DNA of 64,000 nt, from contig KV919021.1 of the NCBI GenBank assembly GCA_002049455.2, forward strand, positions 50,138-114,137, written 5' to 3'. How positions within the stretch are numbered: the stretch's first letter is position 1; each line of letters starts with the position of its first letter. The stretch is from Porphyra umbilicalis (Eukaryota > Rhodophyta > Bangiophyceae > Bangiales > Bangiaceae). Under the pieces are notes generated by a model that saw only the letters and a program-made list of their open reading frames with translations, was not told the origin of the DNA and did no database searches. Shown here piece by piece: positions 54,855 through 64,000 of this stretch. The translations under genes were made by a program, and so were the position numbers.

Positions 54855-57800
54855 GTCGGCTGCATGCCGTGCAGCCAATTCTCCGCTCTCTTTCGTCTTC
54901 CTTTTTTTGTGCTGTACTATTTGGTGTAGCTTGCGTGGGGCTGGGTTTGCCCACCCCTGTATACCCTTTCTCACTTGGTTTCTGCGCTGAGGTCGCGCCT
55001 AGGCTTTGTATGTTTTCTACGATAATCGCGTGCGCCGCTGCCCTTGTTGTACTTCAATATTTCGTACTGCTCTGCCGAGTCGACGCGTGTGGGTGTGGAT
55101 GCGACGAGTAGGTGGGCGGTGTATCCGGGATAGTGCCGTGTCATCATGTGGAAAAGTAAATAGAACACGATTGTAGCAACCTTGGCGTCGCAGCGTCTAT
55201 GCCAGCGCGGCCACACGGCGACACCACGCGGTCTTCACGACCGGCAGCGGTGGTACCGCCACGATGCCAAAGACGGCGCCCCCAGTGGTGGTGCCGCTGC
55301 GCGTGCCCGCTCCGCCGATGCCACCACAATCTACACTCGCGCCGAGGCCGAGCACGTGACGGCCCGTCTCGCTGGCACGCGCGTCGTTCCGCCTCCCACT
55401 GCCGAGGCGGCACGCGCTCCCCACCACGCACGCGACACGCAGGCACAACACGCAGCTATGTACAAAAAAGAAAAAAAAAAAGCGGGGACCAGCGGAGGGG
55501 AGCCCGAGGGGGTACCCCGCCCGCCTCTCGTGTCGAGGTCCGTCTCCAACGCGTCGCTGGCTCCCCGAGCCAGCCGACCGCGCTGCGCGCGCAGCGGCAG
55601 CGTGCGCATCACCGCCGTCCACCGCCGCCACCCGCCACAAGGCGCACGCCACGGCGACACCGCCTGTTTGGCACGCGTCGTGGCGGGGGGGCCGCGCTAC
55701 CAAGGCGGCGCCTGCTCGCGCCCCCCTCCCTCTCCCCCCAGCGAAAAAACAGCCGGTCTGTCGACGAAAAATACAGCGGCGGTGGGCGCGTCACGCCCCC
55801 GCGGCGGCGGCAAAGAGCGCGAGGCGCGCCGTGTCGCCGCCCGCCACACCGCGGCCGCCCGTGACCACTTTGCGGACGCCTCGCCCCTTGAAAGACGACG
55901 GCCGGGGGATCCCGGCCGCTGCTGCGGCAGCGGCCGTCGTGGTCGCCGCCACCGCCGTCATGGACGCGGTCGCCACCGCGGCCGTCACCGACGCGGTCGC
56001 CGCCACGGCTGTCGCAGACGCGGCCGCGGTCGCGGCCGCCACCGACACGGCAGCGGCAAGGGCGGTGGCCGGCGCCACGGCCGGCGCCACCTCCTCCTCC
56101 CCCTCGACAATGGCAGACAGCGTCGGCACGCGGACGACGCGCCCATACACCCGCCGGCGGGCGGCGAGGCGGGCCGCCTCCCCACGGCGCCGCCCCGGCG
56201 TCGTGGGCGCCAAACACCGCACCGCGCGGCGCGGTGGCGGGGCCCCCCCAACCGCCGCAATCGCCGCGGCGAGCGACGCGGGGAGGGCGGGGAGCGCGCC
56301 GCCGTCCTCACAAGCGGCCGCCACTGGGGCGGGGCGGGCGGGCAGGGGTGGGGGCGGGGGGGGGGGGGGTGGCAACCGTCGGGCGGCCGCCACCGTGCGC
56401 CGCCACCGCCGCCGCCGAGGGGGGCGTACTCGGCGGGGTCACGGGCGACGTTGGGGGGCCGAGGCAAGCCGCCGGAGGCGTTGTCGGGCGGTCTCCATCC
56501 CCGCCGCCGCCACCGCACGCGGTTGGTCGCGGAGCGGGGGGGGGCGTCGACGGGGGGGTACACACGGGCGAGTCCGGGGGGGAGTCCCCGCCGGCGGCCG
56601 CCGCGGCGGCGGCGGCCGCCCGCGGGGTGAGCGCCGTGGCGAGGGCGGCGCCCTTGCCGACGGTGCGGACGACACCACGCATGGTTGTAGGCGTGTGGGG
56701 GGGGCAGGGGAGGGCCTTAGGACGCAGCGGGAGGGAGCAGGGGGGTAACGCGGTTCGCCCGTCGCCGACCCATACAACTCACAACGCCGGCAAGGACAAC
56801 CGCAACAGAAAAAAAAGGAACGTCGAACGGACTGCCGCGTCGCCGGGTGAGGCGCCGACACCGTCAGGGGCTAGGGCGGTAGTGGCACGGCGCAGGGAGT
56901 AATGGAGTGTCGGCCATAGGCACCCCGGATGCGGATAGTGCCACGTCCGTGACGGGCAACGGGGGCGACTGCCCGCCGCCGCGACGCCGCTCGCCGCCCC
57001 GCCTGTCCCGTGGCCGTCAGCAGCAGGTGGCGCCGACCCAAGTCACCCGTCGGTAGAGTCAACGCACGCGGTCGCCCGTCGTCGTGGCCGCCGCACGCCG
57101 CGCTGCGCCGCCAAGAGTGCGCGTGGGACCACCGTCAGGCCCGCCGTCGCCCGCGGCCTCATGCGCCGACCGACAGGCCCGTCGCCAGCGGCCGCGACCG
57201 CCACCGACGCCAGCGAGGTGGGCCACCCCCAGCGCCGCCCCGCCACTCGCCCGTCTCCGTCGTCGGCCGGTGGGCTGGCGACGCTCGGGTGGGTCGGCGG
57301 CTGCCGCACGGCGGCGGCGGGGGCCCTCGACCGACCGCTCAAGCTCCGTGTGTCCCCCCCTGTCCGACGGGGGACGCCTGGCGCCGACCGCCTCGCCGTG
57401 CATCCACCGCAAGGCGCGCGTGGGTCCGCCGCGCACCGCGCACACGGCGCGTTTGAGTGGGTGCCCCCTAAAGGCGCGCGGTAGGCGCTGCCGCAAGAGA
57501 CGCCGTCGGAAGGAGTGTTGCATACGGCGCCCCAAGACAGGGGGCACAGTGCACGCAGTCAGGCGGGACGAATGGACTTCGTGGCTTCCGGGCTGCGGAG
57601 GCACATAAAAAGTCCGTTGACATGAGCCAGCTGCTCGGGCCAATGACAGGGGGGGTGCGACGACGAGTGGTTGTTGCGCCGCACTCGTGTTTGACAGCCA
57701 GGTCCAGGGGCTGGGTGCTGGGGAAGGCGTCCCACCCGCCACACGGGTTTCTAGCTGTACACGCCAAGCATCTGGGGCAGCAGGACTCACTCGGCAGGAG

Positions 57801-60123
57801 GGGTGTCCGCGCGGCGATGCCAGTTGGCAAGGGTCTGGGCGCCGCCCACCAAGCCACGGGCGGGCAGGTGCAGCGCCGCTCGCGGCCGTGGATTGGGGCG
57901 CGTGCAGTTGACCGATCGGGCAGACGGCACCAGGCACCCCGTCGTCGACAGCCACGTCTGGGCGCACCAGCAACCGCCTTGATTGTGGCTACGCGCTGCA
58001 TCGACGAAGCGCCTGGAGGGGGGCGCTCGTCCACAGAGCGACCATCAGCCCAGAATCAAGTGTAAAGTATGCCACCTGTCGCACCGGTTGACATTCTTGT
58101 CCGTGGAAGCAGCTCTGCGCGCTGTTCATGGGTCCGCCACGACCGCGACGATGCTGACAATTCTGGATATCTCTGCGACAGAGGGGGGCCACCGACCGAG
58201 ATGCAAGCTTCCAGGGTAGGTTGCCACCTGGCAGGACTCGCGAGCACTGTCTATCCGCGAAGGCCCAGCAAACAGTCCGGAGGCCCCTGTACTGTATGCT
58301 CGGGCCCAGATACGGCACCTTGAGATACTGTACAGCTCAGGCTGTCGGATTGGCTCCCCAATGCACCCGGTTGCTGGGGCTCCAACGTCAGATGAGGGCC
58401 AAGCGCTCTGATCCCGGCGCTACCGGTATGAGCGAACCCCGAAGGCAGGGTTTGCCATCACGGTCAGCTTGTGGCGCGAGCGTCGCGGTTGCCGGCTGCG
58501 GCTCTGGTCTGGGAGCTCGCCGCCGCGGGCTCGCCCGACAAGACTGTCTGTTGCATTGCTGCCGGTGCTGCTGGGGTGGCTGCGAGAAGGGCTGGCGACG
58601 CCCCGCGGCTCTGCTCCGCCGCACTGGCCGTGCCTCGTGAATCTGCGGGTGTGGCGTGAGACGGCCACGGAAGCTCTTAGTGGTGTCTGGCGATACCTTT
58701 GGGTGTGTATGGTCTGGGGAGGAGGGGGTGGGTGGGGATGGTGGCGGCGGGGGTTGGCATGACGCGCGTGCGCATGACAATTCGTAGGTTGGGGGTTGTT
58801 AGAGAACTACCAAAGCATGGGTGCGACATGCATGGCACAACTGGCATACGCTCATCGTGGTCGTGAAGGAAGCCAGGATGTCTTTCTTGGCCACTGAGCA
58901 CTGCGATGGGCCCCGAATAGTACGTGGGACATTCTCAAAGCCATTATTGGGACGACAGGCGTCCCAGAATGACTGTTGGGGAAGCAACTGACCATCGACG
59001 TCGTCGATGGTCGTCCCCGACAGCACTCTTCAGCATCGCATACCACAGCGCACTGGCACAACAGGGGAGCGCCAGACTATTTAATTTTAGGGAGCAGCGC
59101 TGAACTTCCGCAGTGTGGTTCTTGCGGTGATGGCTACCCGCAGGGACCTGTTCTCTGCTCACGATGCGGCTGCGTCCATGGCCACGTTGCGGAGAGGGAC
59201 AAACGTAGCCTCGATGTGTTACAGTTGTCTCCCGATGGTTCTTCGCATCAACCATCCAAATCGTGCCCTATCCTATGGAGCAGGTCTTATTTCCACGACT
59301 CGAGACGTGTATTTAACGTAAGCTCGTACATTACTGTACGCATTTCGGGGCCTAACCACAGGAACCACATTGTTTTCCACTGGAAATTCCGCGCAACACA
59401 TATTCCGTATGCGTTGGCACTTCAGATGGCCCGCCATCGCGCTCCCCCGCTTGCCTGACGAGGCCTGTTCCTAGCTGTACATTACACTGCTATGCTCCTT
59501 GCTTTCCAGTTGTTCTTCGTAGCCATGTCTGTGGATGGAACGCGCGTCCCGTAGACGAGCGCTCCATGCAGCAGGCTATGGCGGCCGCGGCGACGCAACG
59601 TGATTGACTGCGACCAACCGGCGCGCGCACTGGCCAGGTCCGAGCTGGAACCCGGAGCCCCGGCGGCACGCCGCACACGGACGCGGGGGTCATTGCGAGG
59701 CCAATGTTGCTCTCTCACACGCACATTGGCACAGGGCTTGGCCGCGGCCATCGCAACGTCGAGACGAGACGCGTATCGCCACAGTTGGCAATGAGCGAAA
59801 CAGCTGCTGCCCTCCCCCGTGTTCACCTTGTGCACCGCGGGGCCTCTGCCGCAGTGGCTGGGTACAAGAGCGGGCTCGGCCCGACCGGCGTCGCGAAAAA
59901 CGACGCAGCCGAACGTCGACTGCCCAGCGCCTTTTGCAGAAAAGCGTTGGTGCACACCAAGGAGCAAGCCCTCCCAGCTCGAAGGCCCCGTATACGCCGA
60001 TCCTTCCCCTCCCCTCGCCACTCACCACTGGTGGTTGCCCCTCTCGTTGAGCCAACCCCACCGTCGACGTACCTCAATCCACGCGGCAGAGGCGACAAGA
60101 CTTTGCCAGACAAGACAACCACG
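54855..60123. other. Long gene-poor stretch; possible minus-strand Ala/Pro-rich gene at about 55197-56682
   Basis: No known family is visible. Between 55197 and 56682 the minus strand has an ATG at 56682 followed by MRGVVRTVGKGAALATALTP, which could be an organelle-targeting leader, then Pro/Ala-rich sequence in two frames joined across a 13-G run near 56350-56370. A genuine gene broken by homopolymer indels is possible but cannot be shown. The remainder (56700-60123) is GC-rich up to 57500, then ordinary, with short unrecognised ORFs. Confidence 0.3.
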
Positions 60124-60420
60124 ATGGGCCTCATCGCCCGAGTTCGGGACACCCGCACCCGCAAGCGCGAGGCGGCTGAGCAAGCCAAGAAGGCGTCTGA
60201 CGGAGGCCACCGCTCCAGTCGAGTCGCCCTGGTGGAGGTCCTCACCGAAGGCGCTGCGTCGCTGTTTGACGGCAGCAGCGGTGGCGGGGGGGACGGCGGT
60301 GGCAGCGGTGGCGGGGGGAACGGCGGTGCCGCCGGCGGTGACGGTGGGGGGGGGGGGGGGGGGGCGGTGGGGGTGGCGGCGGCGGTGATGGGGGGGCGGC
60401 GGCGGTGGGGCCGGCTGTGA
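60124..60420 (+). CDS. Possible 98-aa Gly-rich small protein
   Basis: The ATG follows a pyrimidine/CCAC-rich leader, and the first 50 residues (MGLIARVRDTRTRKREAAEQ and then SSRVALVEVLTEGAASLFDG) have ordinary, helical composition. The rest is a Gly run encoded by a GGC/GGG simple repeat including about 19 consecutive G at 60346-60364. No family is recognised. It could be a chance ORF or the first exon of a gene whose rest is lost in the homopolymer. Confidence 0.25.
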   Translation: MGLIARVRDTRTRKREAAEQAKKASDGGHRSSRVALVEVLTEGAASLFDGSSGGGGDGGGSGGGGNGGAAGGDGGGGGGGAVGVAAAVMGGRRRWGRL

Positions 60421-62052
60421 CGGCTGATGTGCCCGCTCGGCGGTCGGACACCGGATGCTTGTGGCTACACCGCGCCCCGAACGGAAAGCGGAGGAATGAG
60501 CGGATGGACGGGTGTTTGCGAGCGTGGATGTAGAAACAAAAAAGCAAACAGAAAAGATGCTTGCGTGCACGGGCGGATCGCTCGCCTCTGGTTCCAGCCC
60601 TGGTCACGCTGGCTCGTGGCGACATGTGGACCAACCTGCGGACTCCACTTGTATACACTCATCTCGGCGTTTCTCTGCCCCTCTCCGTCCACTCAGCTGC
60701 TCAATCTCACCGTGCGATGAGTGGTTGGATCATCCGTCCAGATGTGGTGGTGCACCAAGAGAGTTACCAGTAGTCACCTCTTCCCGAGGTGCGCAGCGAA
60801 GCAAGCAAGAGCGTCACACCCCACGAGATGAACCTGGTGAACAGAGAGTTATGATTATCGATAGGCAGCTTCGACAAACAGCGACGTGTCCAAAGATGCC
60901 ACTCGAGCACACGACTGAAATTTAGCCACGTCACGAAGGTCGACGGGACGTCCTCTCGTCCGCCGTTGGCGTCCGGTGTGGGCGAGCAGATCGCGAGACC
61001 ACTCGTCGGCTGTACATTCCTTACCAACTTCCGCTCGCGCGAGGGCACCTGGGTGTCACTATCCTAACGTGGTCCCCAAGCGCTCGTGGCGCGATTTCAT
61101 GCATGACTTGGCAGTCGTTTCGGACAGCTCGGCGATTTATTTTCATCCTGCGTGTGCCGACGCCCAATGAAGTGTCGTGTTGCGTGGGATCCGCCCTTTG
61201 CATCTCGTGTGGTTTGCTTGATGCCCTGGCATATTGAAAAAGGGCTTTTCGGCTTGTGACGTACCACAGGGCTGCATGGGGCCCCGTCGACAAATCCTGT
61301 CAAACCTCGCGGCGGACGCTCGGTGAGAGAAACGCTGCGGCGCACAGGCGGTTCCGCAGTGGCTGGGACTGGGCAGGGCGTGAGCCTGCGCTGGCGGCTG
61401 GCTGACTCGTGCCACGACTCACGGCCACAGCCCCGCCGCATTGGGCCTGCGACATCCGCCCACGGAGGCGGTCGTTCGTGGCACCGCCTGTGGGGTGGAA
61501 CTGGTCGCGCTGGCCGGTCAACTGCTTCACCAAACGTGGCCGAGGTCGGACACAACCACGTGCGGCACGTGGGCTTCTCCGCCACCGCTGCCACGCACCG
61601 AGTCAGGGTTTGGTGCTTCGTCGGCTGCGCCGGTCAAGCGGGGTGAGGGGCGGCCGTGTGTCGTCTGGAGGGGTGGCACCCACCTCGCTTTTCACGTGGG
61701 GGACAAGGACGGCTGTGCAAGTCGCGGGTGGCGCCGTGCCCACACCCCTCGGGGTGGCGCTGGCGCGGCCGGCAGGCGGCGTTCCGTCGGCCTGCCCCAC
61801 TGCCGACGTGCCCCCACGCTGACCGTGGGCGGGATCGACGCGCGCCGAGAGCCGACGCGTCCAGCGCGGGTGCCAACCACGGGGCTCGGTTGCCCGTGTC
61901 GTCCTCGTCCTTGGCCTCGCTTCCATCTCGTTTGTTCCGTGCCCCCCCCCTTCCTCTCATTCTCACCCTTCCTCCATTTTTTTTGTTTTTTTTTCCTCCC
62001 TTGCGCCCCGGCGGATCCTCCCTGCGGTCCCCCTTGGACCGCCCCCCCCGCC
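60421..62052. other. Intergenic DNA before the metalloprotease gene
   Basis: No gene recognised. The last 130 bases (61925-62052) are strongly pyrimidine-rich with long T and C runs, a likely promoter/5' leader. The frame of the metalloprotease is open upstream to 61441, but that sequence shows no domain. Confidence 0.35.
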
Positions 62053-63985
62053 ATGGCGGATGATCACCCACCCCGGCGGCGGCGGCGCCGCGGCCGCCGC
62101 CGCCCGGCGATACGCTGCCTCGCCGGCGCGGCGGCGGTCGCGGCACTCGCCGCCGCCGCCGCCGCGCCCCCCACCGCCGCCGCCACCGACCGGTCGCCCG
62201 CCGAGCGCGCGGGCGGCCGCCTCGTCGACGGCGCCGCGCACGTGGAGACGGCGGTGTGGGACGCGGCCGCCGCGGCGGGCCCGTCTGGCGTCCTCTCCCC
62301 CGACGCGGCCGCCTGGGCCGCCGCCTACGCCGCCGACGTGGCCGACGCGGCGGCGGCGGACGCGGCGACCGCCTTTGCGGCCGCCCACCCGTGGCTCACC
62401 GCCGCCGCCCGCCGCCTCCCCGTCGCGGTGCGGGGGTGGGCCCCCCCCCTCCCCGCACGCGCCGCCGACGCGGGCGCCGCCGCCGCCGCCGTCGCGTCAA
62501 CGACGCGGCAAACGCTCGCCTTTGGCCGCCTCGTCAGGGGCACCGCGTCGGCGTTTGCGCTCGACCTCGACGACCGCATGCCCGCCGCCGAGGTCGAAGC
62601 GGTCGTTGCCGCCGCGCGCCTCTGGGCCGCCGAGTGGCCGTCGAGGGTCCCCGTGCGGGTGGAGGTGACGTGGGCGGACGGCGCGCGGTTTTCCCTCGGC
62701 TCGGCGGAAACGCCGACCTTCCACCCGGGCGGCATCGACGGCACGCGCGTCGACACGGCGTACGGGGCGCCGCTGTACCTCTCCCTGACGGGCTTGGACG
62801 TCGTGCCGTCGGGGTCCGCGCACATCGTCATGTCCCTCAACCGCCGCATCCGGTGGCACACGGACTTGGGCCGCCGCGCGCCGGGCGACCGGTGGGACCT
62901 GACGACCGTGGCGGCGCACGAGCTCGGGCACGGCCTCTTTTTTACGGGGCGCATCTCGGGGTTTCCCCCGTCGGCGACCGCCACCGTGCCGCTGTCGAGC
63001 TCCGTGCCGGAAACGTCCCGCTTTGACACCTTTATCGCCGACTTGGACGGCAACGCCGTCGTTGCGTCGTGCATGCGCGGGCGGCGCCCGCGGCTGGCGG
63101 GCGGCCTATACAATGCGGTGACGGCGAGCGGCCTCGCCTTTCGCACCAACGGCTCGGCGGCGGACGGGGGGGTGCCGCCGACGCGCCTCCCCCTGTTCGC
63201 GCCCAAGCCGTACGACCCGGGCTCGTCCGTCTACCACTTTGACGGGGACCTCCTGCGCGACGGGTGCGACGCCTCGGGCATCCCCGCCGACGAGTGCAGT
63301 TCGCTCATGGAGGCGGCGCTGCCGTCGGGGAAAACGGCGCGCTCCCTCGGCGCCAATACGCTCCGCGTCATGCGCGTCGTGCGGTCGCAGGGGGTGGTTG
63401 GCGTCGAGGGGGGGACCTGCGCCGTGTCGTCGTCGGCGCCGGGGTCGGTGGGGGGGCGCGGCGCGGGGGACTTGGCCGACCGCTTTGGGGGGGGCTCGGC
63501 GTTGACTTCCCGCGCTGGGCCATCATTGCGCTCGCGGGGGCGGCGGGCGCGTCGGTGCTGCTGTTTATCGGCGCCTTTTTCTTCAACGTCGGGCTGCCGA
63601 CGGCGGCGGCGCGGGGGGGGGGGGGCGCGCCGCGCGGCCGCAGGCGGCAGAGGCGGCGGCGGCAGAGGCGGCGGCGGTGGCGGCGGCGGCGGGCGTGGCG
63701 CCGCCGCCGCGGGCGTTTCCGGGGCCGGGCGCGCTGCCGCCGCCGGCGCCGCCGGCGCCGCCGCCGGCCGACGCGGGGTGGCAGCCGGCGCCCGAGTTTT
63801 GGCCCGACCCGCCGCCGGCGGGGGGGGGGCGCCGCCTGTGCCGCCGGGCAACCGGAGGGGGGGGGGGGGGGGCGCCCCCCGGTCGGCGCCGACGCGGTGT
63901 GAGGGGGGGTGGCCGCGCCACGACGGGCGCGGCGGGGCGCTGCCGACGCGGGCGGGGGGGGCCGACTGACCGCGCCGGCTCGTGA
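62053..63985 (+). CDS. Secreted or membrane-anchored zinc metalloprotease (HELGH), frame broken in G-runs near the 3' end
   Basis: The ATG at 62053 opens a basic leader (RRRRRRGRRR) and a hydrophobic Ala-rich stretch, a signal peptide or anchor. At residue 289 is AAHELGHGLFF, the HExxH zinc/catalytic motif. Downstream are RFDTFIADLDG, LFAPKPYDPGSSVYHFD and SSLMEAAL, the order seen in a family of secreted HExxHG proteins (GSS-x-x-H and LM motifs after the active site). At 63486-63493 eight G precede CTC; the frame that makes sense afterwards is another one, encoding RWAIIALAGAAGASVLLFIG, a clear transmembrane helix. A further G-run at about 63611 seems to shift again into a Pro-rich tail (PAPEFWPDPPP). 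One-base errors in homopolymers are the simplest cause; true frameshift is the alternative. Inferred type I membrane ectoprotease. Confidence 0.8.
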
Positions 63986-64000
63986 CGCCCCCATGGACGG

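Noticed and set aside
1-64000. tRNA or rRNA genes
   Set aside because: No cloverleaf with matching arms and T-loop motif, and no conserved rRNA block, was found by eye on either strand; a dedicated search could still find one.

Overview
This window is from a GC-rich nuclear genome of a eukaryote. The evidence is spliceosomal introns with GTACGT/GTAAGT-type donors, long Ala/Gly/Pro/Arg-rich proteins, abundant micro- and minisatellites, and eukaryote-only families (Polycomb methyltransferase, SUZ12, HSP110, KDZ transposase). Intron-poor genes and very high GC fit an alga such as a bangiophyte red alga, but no marker here fixes the lineage.

Layout. 1-3381: no gene; a tandem repeat and two small DNA transposons (1243-2715, 2951-3353). 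3382-27090: a 23.7-kb interval bounded by 36-bp inverted repeats (35/36 identical), beginning and ending in TA. It is also flanked outside by a 9-of-10 direct match. It holds a zinc-domain/RG-rich protein (4144-6138), a complete Enhancer-of-zeste-type H3K27 methyltransferase (6566-10126), a damaged PEX11-like ORF, a SUZ12-like protein with zinc finger and VEFS box (complement 11777-14301), a 116-bp minisatellite, a U1-type zinc-finger protein, a small Cys/His protein sharing the zinc module of the first gene, and a Tc1/mariner-type DDE transposase. 27202-33650: repeats, a palindromic MITE, a 715-bp duplication interrupted by a 1.4-kb insertion, a second member of the 1243-2715 transposon family, and a 154-bp satellite. 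34021-48899: a Zisupton/KDZ-type transposase fused to a SWIM finger and a Ulp1-like protease, a PIF1-family helicase, and an unknown convergent gene. Two of these three carry one in-frame stop each. 51817-63985: apparently host genes (an HSP110 chaperone and a secreted or membrane HExxH metalloprotease) in GC-rich, gene-poor DNA.

Main hypothesis. Two core PRC2 subunits (E(z) and SUZ12) sit about 4 kb apart inside an interval that looks like a very large DNA transposon with a mariner-like transposase near one end. No ESC/EED or p55 WD40 subunit is visible. If the boundaries are real, this is a mobile element carrying a partial heterochromatin-writing complex. The alternative is an ordinary host Polycomb locus flanked by two unrelated copies of a mariner-family terminus; the PEX11-like ORF between the two genes favours this alternative.
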